DNA of 64,000 nucleotides from Talinum fruticosum (taxonomy: Eukaryota; Streptophyta; Magnoliopsida; Caryophyllales; Talinaceae), in NCBI GenBank assembly GCA_021018815.1, contig JAITYX010000040.1:4580501-4644500 (forward strand), in the 5' to 3' direction. The notes under the pieces were generated by a model. That model searched no databases. It saw only the letters and a program-made list of their open reading frames with translations, and was not told the origin of the DNA. The position numbers and the translations under genes were made by a program. Below are positions 42,548 to 53,785 of this stretch, piece after piece; positions within the stretch are counted from its first letter, which is position 1; every line of letters begins with the position of its first letter.

Positions 42548-44522
42548 TGTAGACATATAAAAAGTGTCGTCTCTTATCTCTTTATTTCTACGTTTTGTGT
42601 TGTTGGCCCGATGATGATAATCCCGAGTCCTATTTGTGGATTGGATCTTGGAATGTGATCGATTGGTGCAACATAAGCCGATAAACCACAAACAACCCCC
42701 AGCACCAAATAAATAGCCTTTTGACTTGGGTCGGTCCACATATCCTCTTTTCTTTCGGACGATCAAAGAGCCGGACCGAGCCTTTAGAGATTGTGGAGTC
42801 CGATGTTGTGTACTAGGAAATTCCGAGTCCGAGTCGGCATTCTACTTTCATCCGAGTACAAGGAGTTGAAGACCTGCAGATGGCGTTAAAGCATTACATT
42901 TCATGATCGGGAGCATCAAAGTGCTACGTGTAAGCTTCACAAGACAGTCCACACGGGACTAGAAGCTTTCCCCGTCGAACGACATCGTGGCCAATGCCTG
43001 CCTTCTAGAAGCATCAAGTGGAACGCTATGTTTTGGCTTAGAAAGTCCTTAGAGACAAAACTAAGGCACCAAACCCTAGGGCGTCTGGTTGGCCGACGCC
43101 CGCTTTCCCTTTTTATTCGGTTCTATCCGGTTTTATCCCTTTTGATCCGGTTCTATCTCTTAGGATTTGACCCGATTTTATTGCAGCTATTTGGATAACT
43201 GGATGGAGGCCAACCCTTAGGTCATTTGTGACCTAGGTCCTCTCTTATAAATAGAGACGTGTGGCTCTCATTCCCATACTGGCTTCCTACCTTAACATTA
43301 TGCTACCGAAAGCTAACCAAAGCACTCTCATCTAGATGTTACTCTACTGAAATTTCCATAAAAATACTCATCCTTTACTAAGCTACCATTGAATCTGTGC
43401 AAAGAGCTAAAGAATATTCAGTTATTCCGATCTCTGCGCTCTTATTCAATCGATCATTCTCGTACCCTAGACACAATTCGCAAAACTAGCCCTTTTATTT
43501 TAATTGTCGCCATTATATCAAGAGATCTAGTATGGAGATCTAGATCAGCAAGGTGGGACAACTTGAGGGCCATAATTCAGCCTTCGAATGGTTATATTTA
43601 TTTTTGTTATTATTGTTTTCCGTATTGTGGTTTAAGAGATGTAATCGCTTTAAATTCCTCCCCGCCTGATGTAATTTTTCTCTACTTCTCACTTTTCTTA
43701 ATCGCTTTTCTTTATTGTTTTCCTTGTTATGTTTTGGTTGCTTCAATTTCATTTAGCATGTCATTGTATACGTGTTTTCTCACATCATTGTAATGCATTA
43801 CTCGAACTAGTAATGGTCTGCTTTTGGATGGCCGGAACAGAAGGGTTTTCCCTACTTTTTGTACCCTCGCCCCGAATTCGATTCTCGGTTCAAAGACTGA
43901 TGGAGTCATTTTAGCCCCTTTTGGTCTTAGTTTTCCCATACTAAAATTGAAAGAGCAAATTTTGTTTTTGTTAGTTTTTCTTTCCTAAAAAACTAACTGG
44001 CGACTCTCTTATTTTATGTTTTGTTCTACTCAATTGCGCATCTCGGTGTTTTCTAGTTACAGGAATAGTAAAAGCGGGTTCTGGATCTACCCACCAGGGT
44101 AGAGGCTGAGGCTGACTCCATCGAGCCCTGTCTCTAGCCGGCGCCGGCCTTCACTTGGCTTAGGCTGCGGCCTGCACCGGGTGGTCGGCAGGTGAGGTTT
44201 CGGTGTAGATCAATCTGGCCCTAAAGCCTCACGTCGAACCAAAATCCTAATTTTTATTTTTCCTTAATTAGAAAATAAGATCCCGAGATATCTGAAAATG
44301 AATTATAAAATAAAATAATTAATGAAACTGCCATTCAAACTTTGACTACTTAGATTTAATAAAACTCAAAAGGTCTTAATAAAAGGTTCATCCCCACTTT
44401 TTAAAATGCATCTTCAAAACCCTAAATCATTCTTTTCTCTTTCTTCAAAAACCTTAATGCCAACGAGGCAAATCGTGGGTGAAGCTTGGTCCCCAGTCAC
44501 CACCCATGCCGTGGTTCCTACA
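42548..44522 (+). repeat. Gypsy 5' LTR of element B (1975 bp)
   Basis: TGTAGACATATAAAAAG at the start, GTGGTTCCTACA at the end. TATAAATAG at 43246-43254. Contains the conserved U5-side block AATTCCTCCCCGCCTGATGT near 43655, seen reversed in LTR1, LTR2 and LTR3. Left flank pentamer is GTGAG inside the copia LTR. The matching right copy lies outside the window or is lost. Confidence 0.92.
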
Positions 44523-44524
44523 GA

Positions 44525-44542
44525 TGGCAACTCCATAGGGGA
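44525..44542 (+). promoter_or_regulatory. Primer binding site of element B
   Basis: TGGCAACTCCATAGGGGA begins two bases after the LTR end. It is the same type as the reversed site at 29868-29885. The tRNA is not assigned. Confidence 0.78.
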
Positions 44543-45690
44543 TACACTCTTTATTAAGAAAGCGAAACTTGAAAATTTGAGTAGTGTATTTTAACGATGT
44601 ACTTGCATTAGACATCTCGCATTTAGCAACCTATGAACTAGTTTAAATATTGTTTTGGACCCTATGAAAAGTTTATTATTCCCATTGTACTTGCATTAGA
44701 CACCGGTTCCTTTAGGCGGGCTCAACTAGGCTTGATTGTCCGAAGAAACGGTACCTCCTCCCTCGTAGGACGCACTCTTGGGCTAAACCCTTTGGTTAAC
44801 CAAGAAGCACCGGAAGTTTGGTTTGTATCCTTATCCGGGTAACCCATGGGGATCAAATTCTCGGACTATGTGTCACCGTGTATCAGAACTCGAACTCTTG
44901 GGCCTTAGAACTTTTGGACTTTTAGGTGCCCTTAAGACTTCATGTACATGCTTGGATGAATGTGTGCGTTTTTAGATTTAATCTTCTGTTTGTGAGCCTT
45001 TAGGAATAGGTGAGGAGTGCTGATTAGACCCTTGCATGGGTGAAATTAAAATACCTTATAAAATTTCCTAGAGTCGGTTTGTTATATGCATTTAGCCAAA
45101 AGTCAAAATGCCTTTTTCATATTATGTTTGGTCAATTGTCCGCACTTTTCATGTCATTCCAAAAATTTTCCTTTTAGTAGCCTACGTAGTTGTTTTGTGA
45201 AAGGGTCTTATTGAATGTTCCCTTTTTTATTGTCTAGTCCTTTTATTTCTTTTTGCATTTTCACATTTCATTTGCATTGGCCAAATAAAATCATCTCATA
45301 TAAGGTGAGTCCATTTGCATTAACGAAATAAAATCATCTCATACAAGGTAAGTCCATTTGCATTAACAAAAAGAAATCATCTCACATAAGGTGAGTCCAT
45401 TTGCATTGGCCAAACAAAATTCATCCCACAATAGGTGAGCCCATTTGTATTAGCAAAACAAAAATTATCTCATAATAGGTGAGTCCATTTGCATTAGCCA
45501 AGAAAAATCATTTCATATTAAGATAGGTGAGTTTGCCCATTTCATTTTGCATTTAGTCCAATGTTCATCCGAAAAAATTATCATATAGAAAGCATATTTT
45601 CTCTAAGGATCATGCAATCAAGTCATTCATCATATCATCATCGCATTTTTATGTGCATCCAAATAAAAAGTATCCTTAGTCTCTTCGGAT
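44543..45690 (+). other. 5' leader of element B
   Basis: Non-coding. 44700-44900 is the conserved leader block (CGGGCTCAACTAGGCTTG, then the 'GCATGCTTGGATGAATGTG'-like word near 44950) found reversed at 29490-29760 and 38890-39190. The tandem repeat follows at 45269-45540. Confidence 0.7.
45269..45540 (+). repeat. Leader tandem repeat, six units of about 43 bp
   Basis: Units start CATTTGCATT(G/A)GCCAAA and end (A)AGGTGAGTC, with AAATCATCTCATA in the middle. Six consecutive copies have period 43-44 bp; the last is interrupted. Reverse-complement versions occur in the leaders of internal1 and internal2. Confidence 0.9.
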
Positions 45691-45699
45691 CTTGTGCTT

Positions 45700-47380
45700 A
45701 AGTCCCTTCCTCCTAAAAGTGATCTTCTTTCACATGGTCCTAAACCTCATCCTTTGGGCTGCAGAATAGGGAAGTCTATGGCAACCGAGTATCGTTGGAA
45801 TCCAAGCTCTAAAATATTAGAACGTCTTACCAAGGAGTCCGACACATCGTCATTTCTTTCTACTCCGAGGTCAACATGGGTGCGACAAGCTTCGATGCAT
45901 ACTACACCATCACAATCCACTCCTTGTTCCAAGACAAGTACCTAAAAGAGTTCCCTTCTAATGGATCCCAATCTTGAGCAATACCTTAAGCTCGGTTAAC
46001 TTAATGAGAATATAGCAAAGGTGGAAACCAAGTCAAGTGATCAAGAAGAACACATATCATCTAGATCAAGAGATCTTAAGGAAATCGTCAAGGCTATCGA
46101 GGCCAGTAAGAGAGATGATGAAGCTGAATGTTTGAGAAGGGAAGAGGCCAAAGAAGCTGGGCCTATGAAAAGGGAAATGGCTTTGGTTATACCACCTCCA
46201 CCCGTCCGAGTCACCTCCAGGTAGTCCCAAACATGAGTCCCCTAAGCCTGAATCCAAATCTTGGTCCGATTCCCGTATAGATAAGATAGAACGGATGTTG
46301 AGGGACTCATCCATGTTTAACAATCATTATTTTGATCATAAAGGTTTCACTTCAATCCCTAAGGGTAAACTACCTCCTAAGTTTACTATGCCTAATATTA
46401 AGTTCAAAGGTTCCGAGAATCCCCATCATCATCTACGCAACTTCTTGAGAGCAATGACTCCTAAGAATATTCCTGAAGACACTTACCATATCATCTTCCC
46501 ATGGACATTTGATACTGATGTAATGAAGTGGTATAATGCGGTTGACCAACGCAAGGTTACCAATTGAACATATTTGTTCAAGGACTTCCTCCAACAATAC
46601 TCCAATAACATTGATTTACCTATCACTCTTAGAGACTTGGAATTAGTTAAGCAAGGCAAGAAGGAGAGCTTCACCGATCTCCTTACTAGATGTAGAGCAA
46701 AGACAACACATATGGTTGATCGACCCTCCGAGAAGGATCAAGTTTGAATCATCGTAAAGAACCTTTAACCCAATTATAATCAGCACCTTAAATTTCTACC
46801 CATGATGAACTTTTCAACCCTTAGAGATGTTGGTTTGTTGATAGAAGAAGAGCTATCCACTGTGACCACAAAAAACATGATCCGATATAGAGGTAATTAT
46901 CATTCTAAAGATAAGAAAACCTCTAATGCTGGCAATGCTACCAGGGGTGCAGATGTCAATGCCCTCAATAGGTATACTCGACCACACTCGCTATTGATAC
47001 TACTTACACCATAGGCCTTGACTGTCTCTTGGATAAAGGAAAGATAGAATTGCCACCTATTAGAGCAGTAATCGAAATCGCGAAATAATCCAATAATTGG
47101 GACACAGGAAAATTTTGCAAATAACACCGTGCATGAGGACACAATATAGAACAATGTTGGACATTCAAGAAAAACTAGAAATCATGTTTCGAAATGGCCA
47201 ACTACCTTGGCTAAGGGTGCTCGGAAACCAAGCAACAATAAGAACCCTTTTAGCGGCACCCTAGCCATCTTCACCGAACCTACACAGGGTTAGTGGGGTC
47301 CTTTCATTTTAATTCGAGATATTAATGACTCAAAACCACTTCTTAACCTACCTTTGTTAGATCCGGAAATCTAAGGGCTG
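45700..47380 (+). pseudogene. Tat-type gag, element B
   Basis: The N-terminal part at 45694-46224 includes the helical RDLKEIVKAIEASKRDDEAE. Gag core at 46295-46567: NNHYFDHKGFTSIPKGK, MPNIKFKGSENPHHHLRN, IIFPWTFDTDVMKWYNAV, then one stop (TGG to TGA at 46566) and FLQQYSNNIDLPITLRDLE. At 46802-47014: NFSTLRDVGLLIEEELS. Zinc knuckle at 47113-47160 reads FCK-stop-HRA-stop-GHNIEQCW: all metal ligands are present but two codons are stops. Less decayed than the other gags here. Confidence 0.87.
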
Positions 47381-47387
47381 TGGGTAA

Positions 47388-48188
47388 GTGATGAAGAAGA
47401 TGTCTACGAAGCAAAAAGTGCCGAGTGACAACAATAGTGACGACTTTTGTGGCACACCAACCTTAGAAGAAGAAGACTTTTGGGGAGACACTAAAAGCCC
47501 CGCTGTTCAATTTCTTAATAGATCGGGATGGCCTAACGCGCTCTTGGGTCTAAAACAGATCGAGGAAGCCCCAAAAGAGCCTAAAGCTATAAAGGAAGAA
47601 GATCCAATCCTTAAGCAACTCCAGAAATTAAAGGCCGATATTTCAATCGGCAATTGATATCTGCTTGCCAAAAACATAGGGAAGCCTTGATCGATACACT
47701 CGGTAAGATCGAAGTTTCTCTTGACACCACGCTAGAGGAAGTAGTTAGATTGGTCCACAGTGGGGATGGAACCATTACCTTTAATCAAGAGGATTTCCCG
47801 GAAGAAGGCGTTGCATACAACAATGCCCTATATTTAACTACAACTTGCATCAACAAGTTTGTTCGCCTAACCTTGGTAGACAATGGATCAGTAGTATACG
47901 TATGACCTTGGAGAACTTCTAAGAGGTTAGTAATAAGGGAGCAATAACACTCTAAGCGGATTGTTCATCTTCGACCTTATGACAATTCTAGAAGAATAGT
48001 CTTGGTAATAGTGACCTTACAAATCAATATAGGGCCGGTAGAGAGGAATATCGAGTTCCAAGTCTTAGATATCCCAACTACTTTCAATTTGCTTCTTGGA
48101 CGCCCTTGGTTGCACGAGTATCGAGCAATGCCCTCTACACTGCATTAGAAGGTCAAGATGATCATTAAAGATCAGGTCATAACTGTTA
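47388..48188 (+). pseudogene. Gag-protease linker and protease, element B
   Basis: 47388-47657 is an acidic linker (SDNNSDDFCGTPTLEEEDFW, LKQLQKLKADISI). 47654-47905 encodes ISACQKHREALIDTLGKIEV, FNQEDFPEEGV and the active-site block RLTLVDNGSVVYV (Asp, Gly and Ser kept) followed by a stop. At about 48080 the frame gives FNLLLGRPWLHEYRAMPSTL, the conserved block after the active site. Coding ends at the copia LTR junction near 48188. Confidence 0.82.
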
Positions 48189-49575
48189 TTCTAAGCACTA
48201 TAGAAACTCTTATCTAAGTTTTCATTCCGTTACGATTGACTTAGAAAGTGCCTTATTGCATATTTCCTACACTAGTGTTTCGACTCACTCAAACATCACT
48301 CGGAACTATCGCATGCTCAAATAATTTCTCTTACACTTTTATTCGAGCACCGATTGTGTATTTCAATGCATCGAGAATTATAATGTTAATTCTCTATTCT
48401 AAGTCAACTTATTTCCTTGACAATTATTTCACGAGATCAAGTTGTAATACAATGATGTTTTACTCTTTTAACTTAATCATCTTTAGAATTGATCGAAGAT
48501 GGAATTTGAGTATATTGAATATTAGACTCGGAAAATTCCATTCTTTTAGGCCAAAGATAATTAAGCACTAAATTTCTCAAATTTAATTATTATCTCGTGC
48601 CTAATCTTAGACCAAAGTATTTTATACTTTAAGAACCAATATGGTTTCCTTTTGTAGGTTATTCAAACGAGGCTAACCTATCTTTTTGAATTTCAAAAGC
48701 AATCGGTTTCTAGCCGTTAACCACCAGCGAGACAAGTTTTAGCTACTTCTTGACATGGCTCGGATACCGTGTTAGGGTTGTTTGTTTCCAAAACTAAAAA
48801 ATTCCAACACTAGGCCTAACAGTTATTTCCACCACAACTTTCAGTCACCACCAAGTGATTGGATCATCTTTTGGAGCCAAGAGCCGTTGCACAATGTTCA
48901 CATTCCAACGGATCTTTTCGAGTGACTCGGAAGAGCCGTTACAACAGACTAGTGAAAACTTATATCTAGAACCAAGACTCAACGGTCATTCTGCCTGGTT
49001 GACTATAAATAGAAGCAACTTCACAAGACTAGAAGAGTGCTTGGAACTCAATTTATTGTTGAATTAATTGTTGTTCTCATTCTTACTCAATCTTCTATTT
49101 ACAACTACGAGTCTATATGTAATATTTTCTGAGTTGTAAAGAAAGTCTTGTAATCAGTTATATTCTTTTCTAAATTTCAAAGTAAGGTCCCTTGACTGAG
49201 CTGTAAGGGTTAACTTAGCTCGGTTGTTCCCGATTATAAAGGTTACCTCGATCGGGAAGTACTAGATCATATAAGGGAACTTCGAGTCTATGAAAACATT
49301 ATAAGGAATTGTTTAAGGGAGCAATTCTGGTTGAGTTAGTCCTCTATATTTTGTGGATTCAAAATATTGGATTTGATTTAGTACTTGGATTAGCACTGTC
49401 CGTGGTTTTCTCGCCCTGGGAGGGTTTCTACATGTATCTATGTTATTACCTGTCTGGGTCCAATCTAGACATAGAATATGCTTTTAGTTTGTATTGGCAC
49501 AAAAATTGTTTAATTTTCTTCATCACCCTATTCACGCCTGTAGGGCGACTTAGACTCTCTAAGAGCAAACCTTCA
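48189..49575 (+). repeat. Copia LTR, + orientation, 5'-truncated
   Basis: Homology to the LTR at 39415 starts at its internal position of about 85 (TTATAGAAACTCT word) and continues to AACCTTCA at 49575. A TATAAATAG lies near 49003. The first part of the LTR is missing at the junction with element B. Directly followed by copia pol sequence instead of a primer site. Confidence 0.85.
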
Positions 49576-49785
49576 TGGTAAGGAGCATCCGACTAAGTTT
49601 GATGCTAGGTTATATCAAGGTATATTTATGGGTTACTCGATCTTAAAGCAAAGCTTATTGTGTTAGTAACAAGAGAACTAAGAAAGTGGAAGAAAGTATC
49701 CACGTTGTCTTGATGAAATTGATCTTGGCGAGGTTAAGTGAGTCCACATACTCGGATCTTAAACTTAACGAGAGATGAAGACGAC
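49576..49785 (+). pseudogene. Copia pol fragment (end of integrase), host of the array-founding LTR
   Basis: Immediately after the LTR the frame reads KEHPTKFDARLYQGIFMGYS, then a decayed KRTKKVEESxxV-type segment and DEIDLGEVK: the end of copia integrase and the start of the linker to RT, + strand. The last bases before the next LTR are ACGAC (49781-49785). The same pentamer follows the LTR in every unit of the 1.9-kb array, so this is the left flank of the original insertion. Gag, protease and most of integrase are deleted between the LTR and this piece. Confidence 0.85.
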
Positions 49786-49986
49786 CGAAGGTTTGCTCGG
49801 GGAAAGACCGAGTCACCCTACATGGGGGCCGAATAGGGTGATGGAAGATTTTTCTTGAAAAACAAACTCTTTTTCCGGAGGACGAGACGAAACAGATTCC
49901 GAGTCTAAATGAACTGAAAATATACTTTCCGACGTCAATAGTGGAGTAAAAACGCAATCATCTTTGCATAATCTGTGTGCATTTTC
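49786..49986 (-). repeat. Array unit 1, internally deleted (201 bp)
   Basis: Has the LTR start (CGAAGGTTTGCTCGGGGAAAG) and about 120 bp of LTR up to GAGTCTAAATGAA, then jumps to CTGAAAATATACTTTCC near the end of the pol linker. About 1.7 kb is missing. The left side is the original pol flank ending ACGAC. Confidence 0.9.
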
Positions 49987-51886
49987 CGAAGGTTTGCTCG
50001 GGAGAGACTGAGTCACCTTACAGGGGGTGAATAGGGTGATGGCAGATTTTTCTTGAAAAACAAACTCTTTTTCCGAGAGGACAGACATGAAACAGATTAT
50101 GAGTCTAAATGAAGTCGACAAGTATGAACTCGTAAGCTGCAGTGAGGAGTAAAGAAGCGGATAAAGCCGAAACTTAGAATCTGTCTAAGTCTAGAATGAA
50201 CTCGGAATGTGCAAACCCGGAAAGTACGTGGAAACCCTCCTGGGGTAGAAAACCAAGGACCGTGCTAATCCAAGCACGAAGTCAAATCCACTATTTTGAG
50301 TCCACAAAATACGATAGATCGACCGAACCCGAGTTGCTCCCTTAAACAACTCTTTACAAGTTTTCCTAGACTCGAAATTCCCTTATCTCGATCTAGTACT
50401 TCCTAGCTGAGATAACCCTTACAGCTAGGGACAACTAAGTTGAGTTAACCCTTACAGCTTAGTCAAGGGACCTTACTTAGAGAGTAAGAAAGTGTTTGTA
50501 ACTAAGTACAAGACCTTACAACCGAGAATATAATGAATTACAGAGTGGGAGTTGTAAGTAGAAGATTGAGAATGAATACAATGACTTTGCTCAACTACGT
50601 GTATTAACAATAGGTTCGGCAATCTTCAAGTCATGAGAGTTGGCTTCTATTTATATATGGCCAAGCAAGCATAGCCGTTATCTCCAACATCCGACGGGAA
50701 GTCCTTTGTGACAGTTGTTACGGACTTTCCGAATCACTCGTAAAGTATCCGTTGTGATAAGAACATTGGACAACGGTTCTTAGCTCTCTTGGAAGTTCCA
50801 AAACCACTGGCGGTGTCTTCAAGGATAAGGTGGAAACCACCGTTAAGCTTGGCGTTTCAGTTTTCCAGATTTGGAAACAGACAACCCCGACGGAATCTTC
50901 CGGGGCTAGGTCGAGAAGGGGAAAAGCCATGTCTCGCTGGTGATTTGACGTTTTGAAGCCGGTTACTTTTGTATTTTCAAAAGGTGTAGCCTCGTTTGAA
51001 TAACCTACAAAAGTAAATCAAATTGGTTCTCAAAGTATAAAATACTTTGGTCCAAGATTAGACACGGATAATAATATAATCAAGATAATTAAGCGACTAA
51101 TTCTCTCGAGTCGAAAGTGAATGGAATTTTTTAGTTTAATATCCACGAAACTCAAAATTCCGTTTGAGTTAGTCTACGAAAGAATCAAGTTAAATAAAGA
51201 ATATCGGAGTGAAATAGCTTGATATGGACTAAGCATGATTAAGACTAGAAGCGCCGACTACAACAGAATAAGGCTTGTAACATGAAGTCGATCCGAGCGC
51301 GGTTATGCGAATACTAGTCAATTGAACATGCGATACTTCTAAGTGATGAGAGACTCGGACTGAGTGAGATAGCGTGAACACATTCCGAGTCACACAGAGA
51401 CAAGCAAGAATACGTGCAAGTAAATGTTATATCACTTAGAAACTATACTATATCACTTTAGAAAAGTTTCTAAAGTGCAGAGAATGCCTTGGAATCAAAA
51501 CCTTATAAGTGAGAAGTTCTGATACCTAATTCTTTCGATAGAACTCAGAAAAGTGCAGAGCAGTGTCCGAGTCTTCAACGACCTTTCGAAGTCGAGCGTA
51601 GAAAGAGTCAAAACAGAATAACTAAGGCGACTCGAATCGAGCAACTCGGAATGTTATGACTCAGATCGAACAAACTCAAGAGCCGGTTCGGATACCAAAA
51701 ACAAGTCAATGAGACTCAAGCAAGATCAACCAACTAAAGATAAACTTATTCAACCAACAAACTTGGTAAATTAAAGCACAGGTAAAGCTTTCAATTATGC
51801 ATCCAGCCACCCACCTGAAAATATACTTTCCGACGTCAATAGTGGAGTAAAAACGCAATCTTCTTTGCATAATCTGTGTGCATTTT
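49987..51886 (-). repeat. Array unit 2 (1900 bp)
   Basis: LTR 49987-51577, pol linker 51578-51886. Keeps CGG/CCGAG forms (GAACTCGGAATG at 50199) that are altered in most other units, so it may be nearest the ancestral sequence. Reverse TATA (CTATTTATATA) near 50647. Confidence 0.93.
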
Positions 51887-53785
51887 TGAAGGTTTGCTCG
51901 GGAGAGATTGAGTCACCCTACAGTGGGGTGAATAGGGTGATGGAAGATTTTTCTTGAAAAACAAACTCTTTTTCCGGAGGACAGACGTAAACAGATTATG
52001 AGTCTAAATGAAGTCGACAAGTATGAACTCGTAACTGCAGTGAGGAGTAAAGAAGCGTATAAAGCTAAAACTTACAATCTGTCTAAGTCTAGAATGAACT
52101 CGTAATATGCAAACACGGAAAGTACGTGGAAACCCCGCTGGGGTAGAAAACCACGGACCGTGCTAATCCAAGCACGAAGTCAAATCCACTATTTTGAGTC
52201 CACAAAATACGATAGACTCGGCTGAACCCGAGTTGTTGCTCCCTTAAACAACTCTTTACAAGTTTTCCTAGACTCGTAAATTCCCTTATCCGATCTAGGA
52301 CTTCCTAGCCGAGATAACCCTTACAGCTGAGGGACAACTAAGTTGAGTTAACCCTTACAGCTTAGTCGTGGGACCTTACTTAGAGAGTAAGAAAATGTTT
52401 GTAACTAAGTACAAGACCTTACAACCGAGAATATAATGAATTATAGAGTGGGAGTTGTAAGTAGAAGATTGAGAAAGAATACAATGACTTTGTTCAAGTA
52501 CGTGTATTAACAATAGGTTCGGCAATCTTCAAGTCATGAGAGTTGGCTTCTATTTATATATAGCCAAGCAAAGCATAGCCCTTATCTCCAACTTCGACGG
52601 GAAGTCCTTTGTGACCGTTGTTAAGGACTTTCCGAGTCACTCGTAAAGTATCCGTTGTGATAAGAACGTTGGACAACGGTTCTTAACTTTCTTGGAAGTT
52701 CCAAAACCACCGGCGGTGTCTTCATGGATAAGGTGGAAACCACCGTAAAGCTTGGCGCTTTAGTTTTCCAGATTTGGAAACAGACAATCCCGACGGAATC
52801 TTCTAGGGTAGGTCGAGAAGGGGAAAAGCCATGTCTCGCTGGTGATTTGACGTTTTGAAGCCTAGGTTACTTTTGTATTTTCAAAAGGTGTAGCCTCGTT
52901 TGAATAACCTACAAAAGTAAATCAAATTGGTTCTCAAAGTATAAAATACTTTGGTCCAAGATTAGACAGAGATAATAATATAATCAAGATAATTAAGCGA
53001 CTAATTCTCTCGAGTCGAAAGTGAATGGAATTTTTTAGTTTAATATCCACGAAACTCAAAATTCCGTCCGAGTTAGTCTACGAAAGAATCAAGTTAAATA
53101 AAGAATATCGGAGTGAAATAGCTTGATATGGACTAAGCATGATTAAGACTAGAAGCGCCGACTACAACAGTAATAAGGCTTGTAACATGAAGTCGGATCC
53201 GAGCGCGGTTATGCGAATACTAGTCAATTGAACATGCGATACTTCTAAGTGATGAGAGACTCGGACCTGAGTGAGATAGCGTGAACACATTCCGAGTCAC
53301 ACAGAGACAAGCAAGAATACGTGCAAGTAAATGTTATATCACTTAGAAACTATACTATATCACTTTAGAAAAGTTTCTAAAGTGCAGAGAATGCCTTGGA
53401 ATCAAAACCTTATAAGTGAGAAGTTCTCGATACCCGATTCCTTCGATAGAGCTCGTAAAAGTGCGCAGCAGATGTCCGAGTCTTCAACGACCTTTCGAAG
53501 CTCGAGCTTAGAAAGAGTCAAAACAGAATTACTAAGGCGACTCGAGAATGTTATGACTCAGACCGAACAAACTCAAGAGCCAGCTCGTATACCAAAGAAC
53601 AAGTCAATGAGACTCAAGCAAGATCAACCAACTAAAGATAAACTTATTCAACCAACAAACTTGTTAAATTAAAGGACAGGTAAAGCTTTCAATTATGCAT
53701 CCAGCCACCCACCTGAAAATATACTTTCCGACGTCAATAATGGAGTAAAAACGCAATCTTCTTTGCATAATCTGTGTGCATTTTC
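51887..53785 (-). repeat. Array unit 3 (1899 bp)
   Basis: LTR 51887-53486, pol linker 53487-53785. A chimeric open frame (53331-53672, 113 codons) runs from the LTR into the pol linker in + direction. Confidence 0.93.

Larger units (their letters stand above)
42548..48188 (+). mobile_element. Tat-type Ty3/gypsy element B (5' LTR, leader, gag, protease)
   Basis: Complete 5' LTR, primer site, leader with tandem repeat, gag and protease in the + direction. It breaks off at about 48188 where copia LTR sequence starts. RT, RNase H, integrase and 3' LTR are absent from the window. It is the best-preserved 5' half of this family here. Confidence 0.88.

Noticed and set aside
43389..43793. 134-codon frame in the + gypsy LTR
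   Set aside because: LTR U5 sequence. The matching positions in LTR1, LTR2 and element A do not keep the frame.
45269..45540. CRISPR-like direct repeats
   Set aside because: Units are contiguous, without unique spacers, and lie in a plant retrotransposon leader.
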